Positions 37,275 through 47,626 of a stretch of DNA of 64,000 nucleotides are shown here, in pieces. A model generated the notes under the pieces. It did no database searches, had not been told where the DNA came from, and worked only from the letters and a program-made list of their open reading frames with translations. The position numbers were made by a program, and so were the translations under genes. The stretch covers positions 1,468,501-1,532,500 of the forward strand of contig PKTR01000002.1 of assembly GCA_002869065.1 (NCBI GenBank), given 5' to 3'. Every line of letters starts with the position of its first letter. The stretch's first letter is position 1. The DNA comes from Hyphomicrobiales bacterium (GTDB lineage: Bacteria; Pseudomonadota; Alphaproteobacteria; Rhizobiales; Rhodobiaceae).

Positions 37275-40091
37275 TCAGGCGAATTTGCCGTGGCAATGCT
37301 TGTACTTCTTGCCGGAGCCGCAGGGGCAGGCCTCGTTGCGGCCGACCTTGCCCCAGGTTTCCGGGTTGTTCGAATCCCGGTCCTCGGCGGTCACCCGGCG
37401 CGTCGCCGCGCCATAGCTCATCGGCACCTGCGGCTGGTCCTCATAGTCGCCCTCTTCCGGGGTTTCTCCGAACAGGCCGCCCATGGCTTCGGGATCGTCG
37501 TGATGAGCGAACATTTCCGGCAGATCGCTGTCGAACGACATCTGCGGCTGTTCCTGAACCAGCTCGACCCGCATCAGATTGCCGGTGACGACCTGGCGCA
37601 GATTGGACAGCATGGATTCGAACAGGGCGAAGGATTCCGTCTTGTACTCGTTCAGCGGATCGCGCTGGGCGTAGCCGCGGAAGCCGATGACCGAGCGTAG
37701 ATGGTCGAGCGTCGAGATGTGCTCGCGCCACAGCCCGTCGAGGGTCTGCAGCAGGATCGCCTTTTCGACGTAACGCATTGCCTCGGGGCCGTATTTGGCG
37801 ACCTTGGCGGCGGCCTTTTCGTTGGCGGCCTTGTTGATGCGTTCCTCGACCTCTTCCTCGGCGATGCCCTCTTCCTTGGCCCATTCCTCGACCGGCAGGT
37901 CAATGTCGAGAACTTCGTTCAGCTCCTGATGGAGGCCGACCATGTCCCACTGTTCGGGATAGGCCTTTTCGGGAATGTGGTGGGCGACGAGGTCGGCGAC
38001 AACGTCGTGGCGCATGTCGGCCACAGTGTCGGCGACGTCGTCATGGGACATCAGGTCGATGCGCTGTTCGAACACCACCTTGCGCTGGTCGTTCAGCACG
38101 TCGTCGAATTTGAGGATGTTTTTGCGGATGTCGAAGTTGCGGGCTTCGACCTTCTGCTGAGCCTTTTCGAGCGCCTTGTTCACCCAGGGATGGATGATCG
38201 CCTCGCCTTCCTTCAGGCCGAGCTTCTGCAGCATGGAATCCATGCGGTCGGAGCCGAAGATGCGCATCAGGTCGTCCTGCAGCGACAGGAAGAAGCGCGA
38301 ATGGCCAGGGTCGCCCTGACGGCCGGAACGGCCGCGCAGCTGGTTGTCGATGCGCCGGCTTTCGTGGCGTTCGGTGCCGACGACGTAGAGGCCGCCGGCG
38401 TCGAGCGCGATCTTCTTCAACCGCTCGATCTCGTCGCGGATCTGCTGCTCGCGGGCTTCGCGCTCGGGCCCTTCGGGCATGTCGGCGAGTTCTTCGGCGA
38501 TGCGCATGTCGGCGTTGCCGCCGAGCTGGATGTCGGTACCGCGGCCGGCCATGTTGGTGGCGATTGTAACGGCGCCGGGAACACCGGCCTGCGAGATGAT
38601 GCGGGCTTCCTGCTCATGGTAGCGGGCGTTGAGGACCTGGAAGACCTTCTCTTCCTTGCCGCCCTGGTCGCCGTCGAACAGCACCGAGAAATCGCGCTGG
38701 CGGAAGCCGTCCTTCTTCAACAGGTCGGCGAGCATCTCGGACTTCTCGATCGAGGTCGTGCCGACGAGGATCGGCTGGCCGCGCTGCTTGCAGTCCTTCA
38801 CCAGTTCGATGATGGCGGCGTATTTCTCGGCCGCCGTGCGATAGACTTCGTCGTCATCGTCGACGCGCGAGACCGGCAGGTTGGTCGGGATTTCGAGCAC
38901 CTCGAGGCCGTAGATGTCGAGGAACTCGTCCGCTTCCGTCAACGCCGTACCGGTCATGCCGGCGAGTTTTTCGTACATGCGGAAGTAGTTCTGGAAGGTA
39001 ATCGAGGCCAGCGTCTGGTTTTCCGGCTGGATCGCCACGTGCTCCTTGGCTTCGAGCGCCTGGTGCAGGCCTTCGGAGAAACGGCGCCCGGGCATCATGC
39101 GGCCGGTGAATTCGTCGATGATGATCACTTCATCATTCTTGACGATGTAGTCGCGGTCGCGCTGGAAGATCTTGTGAGCGCGCAGCGCGTTGTTGAGGTG
39201 GTGGACGACGGTGACGTTTTCGACGTCGTACAACGAGTCGCCCTGCAGATAGCCGGCCTCGCCGAGCACGCGCTCGAGCTTCTCGTTGCCCGCTTCGGTG
39301 AAGTTCGCCGAGCGGGTCTTTTCGTCGAGCTCGTAGTCTTCTTCGACCAGGTGCGGGATGAAGGTGTCGATGGTGTTGTAGAAATCGGAGCGGTCGTCGA
39401 GCGGCCCGGAGATGATCAGCGGCGTGCGGGCTTCGTCGATGAGGATCGAGTCCACTTCGTCGACGATGGCGAAGTAATGCGGCCGCTGCACCATCGAGGT
39501 CGTTTCGTGCTTCATGTTATCGCGCAGATAGTCGAAGCCGAATTCGTTGTTGGTGCCGTAGGTGACGTCGCAGGCATAGGCGGCGCGGCGCTCGTCATCG
39601 TCGAGACCGTGGACGATGACGCCGACGGTCAGGCCGAGGAAGCGGTAGACTTGGCCCATCCATTCGGAGTCGCGGCTGGCGAGGTAGTCGTTGACGGTCA
39701 CGACGTGGACGCCGCGTCCCGTCAGCGCATTGAGATAGACGGCCAGGGTGGCGACAAGGGTCTTGCCTTCACCCGTCTTCATCTCTGAAATCTTGCCTTC
39801 GTGCAGCGCCATGCCGCCGATCAGCTGTACGTCGAAGTGACGTTGATGGAGTGTGCGCTTGGCGGCTTCGCGAACGGTCGCGAAGGCGGGGGCGAGGAGG
39901 CTGTCGAGTTTGGCGCCGGCGGCGATCTGGGCGCGGAACTCGTCGGTGCGGGCCCTCAGTTCATCGTCGCTGAGTGCGGCGACCTCCGGCTCGAGCGCGT
40001 TGATGTCTTCGACGCGCGAGCGATAGCCCTTGACCTTGCGGTCGTTGGCAGATCCGAAAAGTTTGCGTGCGATTGCACTGAGGCCGACCAT
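37275..40091 (-). CDS. secA: Preprotein translocase ATPase SecA
   Basis: Motor of the Sec pathway, 938 residues, that drives unfolded proteins through SecYEG. Walker A is MKTGEGKTL; the [19 protein letters not shown] stretch and [14 protein letters not shown] are diagnostic. The C-terminus keeps the zinc-binding, SecB-interacting motif [17 protein letters not shown] 40091 is preceded by GGAAAGG; the frame is open further upstream, but [14 protein letters not shown] is the expected SecA N-terminus. Confidence 0.97.
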   Translation of the reverse strand: MVGLSAIARKLFGSANDRKVKGYRSRVEDINALEPEVAALSDDELRARTDEFRAQIAAGAKLDSLLAPAFATVREAAKRTLHQRHFDVQLIGGMALHEGKISEMKTGEGKTLVATLAVYLNALTGRGVHVVTVNDYLASRDSEWMGQVYRFLGLTVGVIVHGLDDDERRAAYACDVTYGTNNEFGFDYLRDNMKHETTSMVQRPHYFAIVDEVDSILIDEARTPLIISGPLDDRSDFYNTIDTFIPHLVEEDYELDEKTRSANFTEAGNEKLERVLGEAGYLQGDSLYDVENVTVVHHLNNALRAHKIFQRDRDYIVKNDEVIIIDEFTGRMMPGRRFSEGLHQALEAKEHVAIQPENQTLASITFQNYFRMYEKLAGMTGTALTEADEFLDIYGLEVLEIPTNLPVSRVDDDDEVYRTAAEKYAAIIELVKDCKQRGQPILVGTTSIEKSEMLADLLKKDGFRQRDFSVLFDGDQGGKEEKVFQVLNARYHEQEARIISQAGVPGAVTIATNMAGRGTDIQLGGNADMRIAEELADMPEGPEREAREQQIRDEIERLKKIALDAGGLYVVGTERHESRRIDNQLRGRSGRQGDPGHSRFFLSLQDDLMRIFGSDRMDSMLQKLGLKEGEAIIHPWVNKALEKAQQKVEARNFDIRKNILKFDDVLNDQRKVVFEQRIDLMSHDDVADTVADMRHDVVADLVAHHIPEKAYPEQWDMVGLHQELNEVLDIDLPVEEWAKEEGIAEEEVEERINKAANEKAAAKVAKYGPEAMRYVEKAILLQTLDGLWREHISTLDHLRSVIGFRGYAQRDPLNEYKTESFALFESMLSNLRQVVTGNLMRVELVQEQPQMSFDSDLPEMFAHHDDPEAMGGLFGETPEEGDYEDQPQVPMSYGAATRRVTAEDRDSNNPETWGKVGRNEACPCGSGKKYKHCHGKFA

Positions 40092-40359
40092 GTATAGGAC
40101 CTTTCCTCGCCAGCCAAATTCCGCGGGCGGCCCGCGGTCCGGGACGGCAAGTCGAGTTGAATTCTGCTTTTCGCACGACCGGCTGAAAGGGATTTGCACC
40201 GGCCCCACACGACATGTCCGCGCCAGACGGACGCAGGGCGCGGAACGTTGGACAGATAAGAGTGGGGTCGTAGGTTGTCAACGCCGCAGAATTCGGCATA
40301 TCTGTCGCCACGTTGCCGACAGCCTGAACAGGCGGGCTTTCAACGAGAAGGAATTCATC

Positions 40360-41214
40360 ATGCCGCTTCGTAGTTACCGGTCGTTCGCATTCGCCTTGAT
40401 GCTTGGTGTGGGCTTCGTTGGCGGGGCGCCGGCGAGCGCGGTTCGGGCGGAGACGCCGGTCGACAGGAATGCCGTCGCGGCGACCGTCGAGGGGCGCACT
40501 ATCACCGAGGGTGACATTGCCGTCATCGCCGAAGATTTCGCGGCCGAACTGCAGCGGGTGCCGGAAAAAGACCGCCGCCGTGTCCTGCTCGACCTGCTGG
40601 TCGACATGCATGTCATGGCCGCGGCCGCCGAAAGCGAAGGGCTGGCCGAAAGCGACACCTACAAGACGCGGATGGCGTTCTACAAGTCGCAGGCCCTGCG
40701 CGATGCCTATTACATTGCGAAGATCGAGAAGGCGATCACCGAGCCGGTGATCCGCGCCGCCTATGACAAGAGCGTGGCCGAGTTCAAGGGCGAAGAAGAG
40801 GTGCATGCCCGCCATATCCTGGTGAAGACCGAGGATGAGGCGAAGGCCGTTATCGCCGACCTCGATGGCGGTGCTGATTTCGCGGAGCTGGCCAAGGCGA
40901 AATCTGTCGGCCCGTCCGCGTCTTCCGGCGGCGATCTCGGCTTCTTCGCGCAGGGCCGCATGGTGCCGGAATTTGCCGCCGCCGCGTTCGCGCTTGCAGA
41001 TGGCAGCTACAGCAAGGAACCGGTGAAAACGCAGTTCGGCTGGCACGTGATCAAGGTCGAGGAACGCCGTACGCAGCAGCCGCCGGCCTATGCAGCGGTG
41101 CGCGAGCGGATCGCCGATGGCCTGAAGCGCGAGCGGCTGTCGCAGACGCTCGAGGAGCTGAAGAAGTCGGCGAAGATCAACATCACCGGCGCGGATGCCG
41201 CGAAAACCGAGTAA
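40360..41214 (+). CDS. Periplasmic PpiC-type peptidyl-prolyl isomerase
   Basis: Exported foldase of 284 residues. A signal peptide (about 1-30) is followed by a SurA/PrsA-like N-terminal helical segment, a parvulin domain (EEVHARHILVKTEDEA, DFAELAKAKS, GGDLGFFAQGRMVPEF, KTQFGWHVIKVEER) and a helical C-terminus. It catalyses proline isomerisation of secreted proteins. It is divergent from secA across 268 bases, an association known in Hyphomicrobiales, and lies 39 bases before argJ. Confidence 0.92.
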   Translation: MPLRSYRSFAFALMLGVGFVGGAPASAVRAETPVDRNAVAATVEGRTITEGDIAVIAEDFAAELQRVPEKDRRRVLLDLLVDMHVMAAAAESEGLAESDTYKTRMAFYKSQALRDAYYIAKIEKAITEPVIRAAYDKSVAEFKGEEEVHARHILVKTEDEAKAVIADLDGGADFAELAKAKSVGPSASSGGDLGFFAQGRMVPEFAAAAFALADGSYSKEPVKTQFGWHVIKVEERRTQQPPAYAAVRERIADGLKRERLSQTLEELKKSAKINITGADAAKTE

Positions 41215-41253
41215 GCTCGCTTTTCGCTTTGCCAACGCGTCTGGAGGCGCATC

Positions 41254-42489
41254 ATGGAATTGACGGTTTCTCCCCTCGCGCCGGCCTCCTATCCGGAGAC
41301 GCCGGCGATCGGTGGCGTCCGGCTGGCAACCGCCGAAGCCGGCATCAAGTATCGAAACCGGACGGACGTCCTTTTGGCGGTGTTCGACGAAGGAACCGAA
41401 GTGGCGGGCGTGTTCACACGTTCCAAATGCCCTTCGGCGCCGGTCGAATGGTGCCGGGATATCCTTGCCGGCGGGTCCGCGCGGGCCCTGCTGGTCAATT
41501 CCGGCAATGCCAACGCGTTTACCGGCACCAAGGGGCGGGAATCGACTCGCATGTCGGCGGAGGCCGCGGCCAAGGTCGCCGGCTGCCGGCCGGACGAGGT
41601 CTTTCTGGCCTCGACCGGGGTGATCGGTGAGCCGCTCGATGCGAGCAAGTTCGATGCGGTGCTCGGCGACATGGCCGGGCGGGCCGAGCCCGGGCGGTTC
41701 CTCGATGCGGCGAAGGCGATCATGACGACCGACACCTACCCGAAGGTGGCGGTGCGTCGGATCAAGCTCGATGGCGAAACGGTGTCGATCGTCGGCATCG
41801 CCAAGGGCTCGGGCATGATCGCGCCGGACATGGCGACGATGCTGTCCTTCATTTTCACCGACGCGCCGGTGGCGGCCGGGGTGCTGCAGGACGTGCTGTC
41901 GCGCGCCGTGCGCAAGACCTTCAACGCGGTTACCGTCGACAGCGATACGTCGACCAGCGACACCGTGCTCGCCTTCGCGACCGGCAAGGCCAAGGGCGTT
42001 GCCCGCATTGCGGAGGTTTCGGGCAAGCGTGTGGCGAGGTTCCGTCGGGCCTTCGTTCAGGTGCTGCGCGAACTCGCTCACCACGTCGTCAAGGATGGCG
42101 AGGGCGCAACCAAGTTCGTGTCGATCACGGTGGAAGGGGCGACGTCGAAGAGATCGGCACGCAGGATAGCGCTGTCGATCGCCAATTCGCCGCTGGTCAA
42201 GACGGCGGTTGCCGGCGAGGACGCCAACTGGGGCCGGATCGTCATGGCGGTCGGCAAGGCGGGAGAACCGGCCGAGCGCGACAAGCTGGCGATCTGGTTC
42301 GGCGATGTCCGGGTTGCGGTCGATGGCGAGCGGGATCCCGACTACTCCGAAGCGGCGGCATCGGCGGTGATGAAGAAGCCTGAGATCGCCGTGCGCGTCG
42401 ACCTCGGTCTCGGCAAGGGCAGGGACACGGTGTGGACCTGCGACCTGACCAAGGCCTATGTCGCCATCAACGGCGATTATCGCAGCTGA
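41254..42489 (+). CDS. argJ: Bifunctional glutamate N-acetyltransferase/N-acetylglutamate synthase
   Basis: ArgJ, 411 residues, moves acetyl from N-acetylornithine to glutamate and so recycles acetyl in arginine synthesis. The precursor self-cleaves at [14 protein letters not shown], before the nucleophilic threonine; [14 protein letters not shown] is also characteristic. GGAGG precedes ATG 41254. mutT follows after 16 bases. Confidence 0.96.
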   Translation: MELTVSPLAPASYPETPAIGGVRLATAEAGIKYRNRTDVLLAVFDEGTEVAGVFTRSKCPSAPVEWCRDILAGGSARALLVNSGNANAFTGTKGRESTRMSAEAAAKVAGCRPDEVFLASTGVIGEPLDASKFDAVLGDMAGRAEPGRFLDAAKAIMTTDTYPKVAVRRIKLDGETVSIVGIAKGSGMIAPDMATMLSFIFTDAPVAAGVLQDVLSRAVRKTFNAVTVDSDTSTSDTVLAFATGKAKGVARIAEVSGKRVARFRRAFVQVLRELAHHVVKDGEGATKFVSITVEGATSKRSARRIALSIANSPLVKTAVAGEDANWGRIVMAVGKAGEPAERDKLAIWFGDVRVAVDGERDPDYSEAAASAVMKKPEIAVRVDLGLGKGRDTVWTCDLTKAYVAINGDYRS

Positions 42490-42505
42490 GCCGGGGTCCG
42501 ACAGG

Positions 42506-42925
42506 GTGAACGAAGCAAATGCCGATCTTTCGATCCTGCTCGTCGTTGCCTGCGCGTTGATCGACAGCGACGGGCGGGTGCTGATCGCACAGCGCCCGGC
42601 CGACAAGGCGCTTGGCGGACTGTGGGAATTTCCCGGTGGCAAGCTGGAACCCGGCGAACGGCCCGAGGACAGCCTGATCCGGGAATTGCACGAGGAACTC
42701 GGCATTTCGGTTAATGCGGCCTGCCTTGCCCCGCTGACCTTCGCCAGCCACGCTTATCCCGATTTTCATCTTTTGATGCCACTCTATGCCTGTCGCCGAT
42801 GGTCGGGAACCGTCGTTGCCCGGGAAGGTCAGGCCCTCAAATGGGTCAAGCCGAACCGGTTGCGCGATTTTCCGATGCCGCCGGCCGACGAGCCGTTGAT
42901 TCCGCATCTCATCGACCTGTTGTGA
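42506..42925 (+). CDS. mutT: NUDIX hydrolase, MutT/8-oxo-dGTP diphosphatase type
   Basis: About 139 residues, starting at GTG 42506. The NUDIX box is complete: GGKLEPGERPEDSLIRELHEELGI. The QRPADKALGGLWEFPGGK context is that of MutT, which clears oxidised dGTP from the nucleotide pool. It is translationally close to argJ, as in other Hyphomicrobiales. Confidence 0.92.
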   Translation: MNEANADLSILLVVACALIDSDGRVLIAQRPADKALGGLWEFPGGKLEPGERPEDSLIRELHEELGISVNAACLAPLTFASHAYPDFHLLMPLYACRRWSGTVVAREGQALKWVKPNRLRDFPMPPADEPLIPHLIDLL

Positions 42926-42960
42926 TGCGGCCAGAACACAGCAGTGGGGCCGAAGTGACA

Positions 42961-43206
42961 ATGCAGCAGGAATGGATCTCTCCAGGAAGTGTGCGACGTG
43001 AAGCCTCAAAAGGCGCGGCTTTCGGCGGGTGTATTAGTTCCGCGCGGGCGTTCCTGCGCGATGAGGAAGGCACCACGGCGATCGAATACTCGTTGCTTGC
43101 GGCGATGTTCGCCATCATCTCGATCGGCGCTGCATCGGCTGTCAGTGAGGCCGTTTCCGAGAACCTGTTCGCGCTCGTGGCGGCGATGTTCCCGGCGGGC
43201 CAATAG
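42961..43206 (+). CDS. Flp-family type IVb pilin
   Basis: Up to 81 residues. A positively charged leader is followed by EEGTTAIEYSLLAAMFAIISIG, the class III prepilin motif with cleavage after glycine and glutamate at position +5. The mature protein would have about 45 residues, the size of Flp pilins assembled by Tad secretion systems. The start is uncertain: ATG 42961 or GTG 42988, the latter with AGGA just upstream. No tad, cpa or prepilin-peptidase gene is in the window. Confidence 0.85.
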   Translation: MQQEWISPGSVRREASKGAAFGGCISSARAFLRDEEGTTAIEYSLLAAMFAIISIGAASAVSEAVSENLFALVAAMFPAGQ

Positions 43207-43376
43207 CGCTTCTCCAGAACGAATACGGCCTTTCCTCACGTCGCGCGGGAGCGGGTGTTTTTCTCATCTGTTTCCCGGCGTGGTTACCGGTGCGTTAAGG
43301 TTTTTCCGGCAATTTTAGGCGATCTGTTTCCTCTGCGGGGCCGCGCGCGGTGCCGCAGGACCTGTGAGGGATTGCC

Positions 43377-43682
43377 ATGCGCCACGTCAAAGAGCTTGTG
43401 CGACGGTTTCTCGACGACCGCTCGGGAATGACCAGTCTCGAATTCGCGCTGATCTCGGTCGCCGTGGCGCTGGTGTTCTCGGCGGTGTTGTTGTCGTTCA
43501 CGATGCGGATGGAAACCGTGATCGCCGGGCGTGGCGACTCCTATGTGCCCGACATGATCGTCACCGGTTCGGTGAAGAAACCGGTCTGTCGGCAGAACAA
43601 CTCGCCGTATCTGCGCTGGAACGATCTGGTCAACGAGGACTGTGCGACCGATCCGCTGGATCAGCCGTTTCCCCCGCGCTGA
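43377..43682 (+). CDS. Second type IVb pilin-like protein
   Basis: Protein of 101 residues with a similar N-terminus: RFLDDRSG, then MTSLEFALISVAVALVFSAVLL, so a 17-residue leader could be cleaved to expose a helix with glutamate at +5. The mature part of about 84 residues is longer than Flp and has cysteines in PVCRQNN and EDCATD that could form a disulfide, as in minor pilins. GAGGG precedes ATG 43377. Its 3' end overlaps the convergent methyltransferase gene by 53 bases. Confidence 0.72.
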   Translation: MRHVKELVRRFLDDRSGMTSLEFALISVAVALVFSAVLLSFTMRMETVIAGRGDSYVPDMIVTGSVKKPVCRQNNSPYLRWNDLVNEDCATDPLDQPFPPR

Positions 43683-44574
43683 TTTCCTCGGTCTTGAGCG
43701 CATCGGCGAGCCGCATTTTCGCCGAACCGGGCGCCAGCGGCTTTTGCTGATCGGGCGAGGGCGCCCATCCTGACAGCGAGATGATTTCGAAGGTGGCGCG
43801 GATGCGTCCGTCGGGATCGCTGAAGCGCTCCTGATAGAGTTCGGCCGCCTTGAGGAACAGGGCCCGCGGCACCGGTCGTCGGTCACGTTCGGCAAGGATA
43901 TTCGTCGCGCCCATGGCGCGCAGGTCGCGGATCAGGTGGAACAGGGTATCGTAGCGCACCGTGAGGCGATCGCGATCGGTCACCGGCAGGGCAAAGCCCG
44001 CCCGCTGCAGCAGCGATCCGGCATCGCGCAACTCCGCGACCGGCAGAACGCGAGGCGCCGCGCCGTCGCCACAGGCCAGTTCGGCTTCCAGCATCACCTG
44101 ACGCAACTCGGTCAGCGTTTCGCCGCCAAGGAAGGCGGCAAGCAACAATCCGTCCGGTTTCAGCGCGCGGCGGATCTGGATCAGCGCGCCCGGCAGATCG
44201 TTGACGAAATGCAGCGCAAGCGGTGAGATGACAAGGTCGAGGGAGGCTTCGGCAAAGGGCAACGCTTCCTCGTCGATGACGAGGTCGGGTCGGCCCGGAT
44301 CGCTGCCGGCGATGAGACCGTCGGCACGGATGATCGTCTCGACCTTGCCCGAAGACTGCAGCATCGCCGCGGTTTGCCCGGTGAAATCGCCGAGCGCGAC
44401 GCCGGTCTCGAAGCATCGCATGGTGACGGCAAGCCGGTCGCCGGTATCCTCGACGACGCTGCGCAGCAGGAAGTCGGCGCCGTCGACCGCAGCGCGCAGG
44501 GCGCGGATACGGTGCCGGGCGAGCAGGGCGCGGTCGAACAGGAGGTTTTCGGGCGTGGATGGTGACAGGGGCAT
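43630..44574 (-). CDS. SAM-dependent methyltransferase-fold protein, NDUFAF5-like
   Basis: Protein of 314 residues with a class I methyltransferase fold. The expected strand-1 glycine-rich motif is degenerate (FETGVALGDFTG), while the LVISPLALHFVNDLPGALIQIRRALKPDGLLLAAF stretch is well kept. This resembles the NDUFAF5/BioC-like group found next to comF in many alphaproteobacteria. Mitochondrial NDUFAF5 hydroxylates an arginine in complex I subunit NDUFS7; whether this homolog does is unknown. It is divergent from comF. Confidence 0.82.
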   Translation of the reverse strand: MPLSPSTPENLLFDRALLARHRIRALRAAVDGADFLLRSVVEDTGDRLAVTMRCFETGVALGDFTGQTAAMLQSSGKVETIIRADGLIAGSDPGRPDLVIDEEALPFAEASLDLVISPLALHFVNDLPGALIQIRRALKPDGLLLAAFLGGETLTELRQVMLEAELACGDGAAPRVLPVAELRDAGSLLQRAGFALPVTDRDRLTVRYDTLFHLIRDLRAMGATNILAERDRRPVPRALFLKAAELYQERFSDPDGRIRATFEIISLSGWAPSPDQQKPLAPGSAKMRLADALKTEEISAGETADPADRSHSPR

Positions 44575-44761
44575 TGGTGATCCGTGTTGGCTTCTTGCGG
44601 TTCCAGGCCGGGCCGGACGGCGATGGCGCGCGGTTACGGTTTGGGCCTTCGCGGAGCTGAAGGCAAGTCGGTGGTTGCTCGAGCCCCGGGGGGGCTGCGG
44701 TATTTTGCGGGCTGACGCGTCGGAAATGCTCTAGACTTCTTTCCCTACCGGGGGAGAGGTT

Positions 44762-45556
44762 TTGACAAATAAGCCGGCGATTGCAGGAACAGGCGCAATG
44801 GGAGTGTTGCGCGGCACCGCCGTGCGGGCATTTCACCGTGTGGTCGATGCGGTGTTGCCGCCGGTCTGCCTGGCCTGTCGCCGGCCTGTTGCCGATGTCG
44901 ATGCGCTCTGTTCGAGCTGCTGGAGCGGGCTTCGCCTGATCGAGCGGCCCTATTGCGAGCGGCTGGGTACGCCGTTTGCCTATGATCTTGGATCCGGTGC
45001 GCTGAGCGCGGCGGCGATTGCCGAACCGCCACCGTTCAACCGGGCGCGCGCGGTCGCCGTCTACAGCGGCGCGGCGCGGGATTTGGTGCACGGGCTGAAG
45101 TACCGCGACCGGCACGACGTCGCCACTTATCTGGCCCGCATGATGGTGCGTGCGGGAAGCGAACTGCTCGATGAGGACACGGTGCTTGTCCCGGTGCCGC
45201 TGCATCGCTGGCGGCTGTGGCGGCGGCGTTTCAACCAGTCGGCATTGCTGGCCGAACGCATTGCGTCGACAGCGCATTGCCGGGTCGAGCCGGCGGCGCT
45301 GGTGCGTATTCGCGCGACCCGTCAGCAGGTCGGCCTTACCTGCAACGAGCGGGCGCGCAACGTGCAGGGGGCTTTTCGTGTCGATCCCGACAGCCGTGCC
45401 GCGATTGATGGCCGGCGTGTCGTTCTGGTCGACGACGTGCTGACCACCGGGGCGACGGTGAATGCCTGCACCCGCGCCTTGCTGCGCGCAGGCGCCGCCG
45501 AGGTCGATGTGCTGGTGTTCGCCAGGGTTGTCGGTGGCGAGCCGACTGATTTATAA
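44762..45556 (+). CDS. comF: ComF-family phosphoribosyltransferase-like protein
   Basis: About 264 residues. N-terminal cysteines (CLACRRP, CSSCW) form a likely zinc site. The C-terminal phosphoribosyltransferase fold has RRRFNQSALLAERIA and VVLVDDVLTTGATV. ComF proteins are associated with DNA uptake but occur widely in non-competent bacteria. The start is probably TTG 44762, with GGGGGAGAGG just upstream; ATG 44798 is the alternative. Confidence 0.88.
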   Translation: MTNKPAIAGTGAMGVLRGTAVRAFHRVVDAVLPPVCLACRRPVADVDALCSSCWSGLRLIERPYCERLGTPFAYDLGSGALSAAAIAEPPPFNRARAVAVYSGAARDLVHGLKYRDRHDVATYLARMMVRAGSELLDEDTVLVPVPLHRWRLWRRRFNQSALLAERIASTAHCRVEPAALVRIRATRQQVGLTCNERARNVQGAFRVDPDSRAAIDGRRVVLVDDVLTTGATVNACTRALLRAGAAEVDVLVFARVVGGEPTDL

Positions 45557-45659
45557 GTGATCGGTAATATACTCGTGGTCGCGCCATTCAGGGGTGGTGC
45601 CGTCCAGCATCTGTGACCTCTGCCGCGCATTTGCGATGGCTGCCAGAATGGAATGCCGA

Positions 45660-45917
45660 ATGCCTGATGTTGTGATCTACACCCGAAAGTTCTGTGGCTA
45701 TTGCACGGCGGCCAAGCGGCTGCTCGCCCAGAAGGGCGTCGACTTCAATGAGATCGATGCGACCGGCGATCCCGCGAAACGCGACGAGATGATCGCCCGC
45801 TCGAGCGGTGGCAGCACGTTCCCGCAGATCTTCATCGGCGAGAAGCATATCGGCGGCTGCGACGAGCTCTATGCCCTTGATCGGGCCGGCGGTCTCGACC
45901 CGCTGCTGAATGCCTGA
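45660..45917 (+). CDS. grxC: Glutaredoxin 3
   Basis: Small dithiol glutaredoxin of 85 residues that reduces disulfides with glutathione. The active site is CGYC; TFPQIFIG and GGCDEL bind glutathione. It continues the comF-grxC-nitrilase-DUF1178 order. The start is ATG 45660; the frame is open slightly earlier. Confidence 0.95.
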   Translation: MPDVVIYTRKFCGYCTAAKRLLAQKGVDFNEIDATGDPAKRDEMIARSSGGSTFPQIFIGEKHIGGCDELYALDRAGGLDPLLNA

Positions 45918-46132
45918 ACGGGGTCCCTCGCGGTGTTGCGGAGCTCGCTGCATCGCTCCCGTATCCTTCCTTTCCCCGGGTTGCCAACGACCATCGCAGG
46001 CTAGATTGCGGTCAGTGGTTTGACAGCCAGGATGTGCTAACATTCCGGTCCAGGTGAACCTTGCAGACCAGGTTGTCTGCAGGGACAAAGACTGTGCGCG
46101 GTCAGAGCTGCGCGAAGAAGGGTGAAACGAGC

Positions 46133-46972
46133 ATGACGATCCTCAAGGCAGCCTGCGTTCAGCTCTGCGCATCGCGTTCAGTCGATGGCAATATCGCCGA
46201 AGCCGAAGCGTTGATCCGCGAAGCGGCTGCCGGCGGTGCGACCTATGTTCTGACGCCCGAGCAGACGGCCTTGATGGAACTCGACCGCGAGGTGCTGTTC
46301 GCCTCGATCACGCGGCAAGACGACGATGCCGGGCTGGCCCGTTTTCGGGCGCTGGCGGAAGAACTCGGCATCTGGCTGCATATCGGCTCGCTGGCGGTGC
46401 TGGTTGAGCCGGAGCGCGCGGCGAACCGCTCTTTCCTGATCGCGCCGGACGGGACGATCGCGGCACGCTACGACAAGATCCACATGTTCGATGTCGATCT
46501 GCCGGGCGGAGAGCGCTATCGGGAATCGAAAACCTACCGCGCCGGGACGGATGCGGTGGTCGCGCCGATGGGCGATATCAAGGTCGGCATGTCGATCTGT
46601 TACGATCTGCGCTTTCCCCATCTCTATCGCGCGCTTGCCAAGGCCGGCGCGTCGCTGCTCACCGTGCCGGCGGCCTTCACCAAGCAGACGGGCGAGGCGC
46701 ACTGGCATATTCTGCTGCGCGCCCGGGCGATCGAGAACGGTTGCTTCGTCATGGCGGCGGCGCAAGGCGGGCATCATGAGAACGGTCGCGATACGTTCGG
46801 TCACAGCCTGATCATCGATCCGTGGGGCGTCGTGCTGGCCGAAGCCGGCACCGACCCTTGCGTCATCCATGCGGATCTCGATCTCGATGCGATCGCGGCG
46901 ACGCGTGGGCGTGTGCCGTCGTTGAGCAACGATCGTCCGTTCGAGATCGGTGACACGATTGCATCCGAGTGA
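46133..46972 (+). CDS. Carbon-nitrogen hydrolase (nitrilase superfamily, Nit1/Nit2-like)
   Basis: About 279 residues. The catalytic triad is visible: glutamate in TPEQTA, lysine in YDKIHMFDVDL, and cysteine in GMSICYDLRFP. This branch resembles the deaminated-glutathione amidase or omega-amidase group, which repairs side products of transamination. The exact substrate is unproven. The start is ATG 46133. Confidence 0.9.
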   Translation: MTILKAACVQLCASRSVDGNIAEAEALIREAAAGGATYVLTPEQTALMELDREVLFASITRQDDDAGLARFRALAEELGIWLHIGSLAVLVEPERAANRSFLIAPDGTIAARYDKIHMFDVDLPGGERYRESKTYRAGTDAVVAPMGDIKVGMSICYDLRFPHLYRALAKAGASLLTVPAAFTKQTGEAHWHILLRARAIENGCFVMAAAQGGHHENGRDTFGHSLIIDPWGVVLAEAGTDPCVIHADLDLDAIAATRGRVPSLSNDRPFEIGDTIASE

Positions 46973-47036
46973 CGGGCGCGAAGGGCTGAGCCCTACAAGC
47001 CAGCGCAATTGGCCGGCGTAATCGGAAGGAAAGGGC

Positions 47037-47549
47037 ATGATCCGTTATTCGCTGAACTGCGACCAGGGCCATGATTTCGAGGGCTGGTTCCGCGATTCCG
47101 CCGATTTCGACGGGCAGGTCAAGAGCGCCGGTCTGGGCTGTCCGATGTGCGGGTCGACCGAGATTAGCAAGAAGCTGATGGCGCCTGCCGTGGTCGGCAC
47201 CAAGAAGGGGCGTCCGGCCCTGGTTGAGGCGGGCCCGGTTTCGCGGAGTTCCGCGTCCGACAGCGGGACGGGTGCGGCCGTATCGGCTGCCACGACGCCG
47301 CCGTCGCTGGGTGCGCTGGCGCCGGATCAGCAGCGCATGGTCGAACTGGCGCGCTATATCCGCAAGGAAGTCGTCGCCAATGCCGACTATGTCGGTTCGC
47401 GTTTCGCCGAGGAGGCGCGCAAGATCCACTATGGCGACGCCGAGGAGCGCGGCATCTATGGCGAGACGACGCTGGAAGATGCCGAAGAGCTGCTCGAGGA
47501 AGGCGTTGACGTGATGCCGCTGCCGATCCTTCCCGAAGATCAGAACTGA
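47037..47549 (+). CDS. DUF1178-family protein with zinc-ribbon-like N-terminus
   Basis: Protein of 170 residues. The opening MIRYSLNCDQGHDFEGWF and the CPMCGS pair form a likely zinc ribbon. A Ser/Ala-rich linker leads to a helical C-terminal part with YVGSRFAEEARKIHYGDAEERGIYG, the conserved DUF1178 signature. Function is unknown. GGAAGGAAAGG precedes ATG 47037. Confidence 0.9.
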   Translation: MIRYSLNCDQGHDFEGWFRDSADFDGQVKSAGLGCPMCGSTEISKKLMAPAVVGTKKGRPALVEAGPVSRSSASDSGTGAAVSAATTPPSLGALAPDQQRMVELARYIRKEVVANADYVGSRFAEEARKIHYGDAEERGIYGETTLEDAEELLEEGVDVMPLPILPEDQN

Positions 47550-47573
47550 AGACCGAGACGGCTTCGGATGTGA

Positions 47574-47602
47574 AAACGGCCGCCCTCAAGGAGCGGCCGT
47601 TT
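47574..47602. terminator. Bidirectional terminator between DUF1178 and chemoreceptor genes
   Basis: A 10-bp perfect stem (47574-47583 with 47593-47602) lies between the two convergent stops, with T-rich tails on both sides. Confidence 0.85.
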
Positions 47603-47626
47603 CGTGTTTTGAGCGGCGTTGCGCGA

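Noticed and set aside
37701..39788. Plus-strand open frame of about 695 codons inside secA
   Set aside because: Antisense shadow of SecA; the minus strand encodes a full-length conserved protein.
39961..42705. Minus-strand open frame of about 914 codons antisense to the PPIase and argJ
   Set aside because: It is a GC-rich shadow of two clearly recognisable plus-strand genes, with Arg/His/Asp-heavy composition and no domain.
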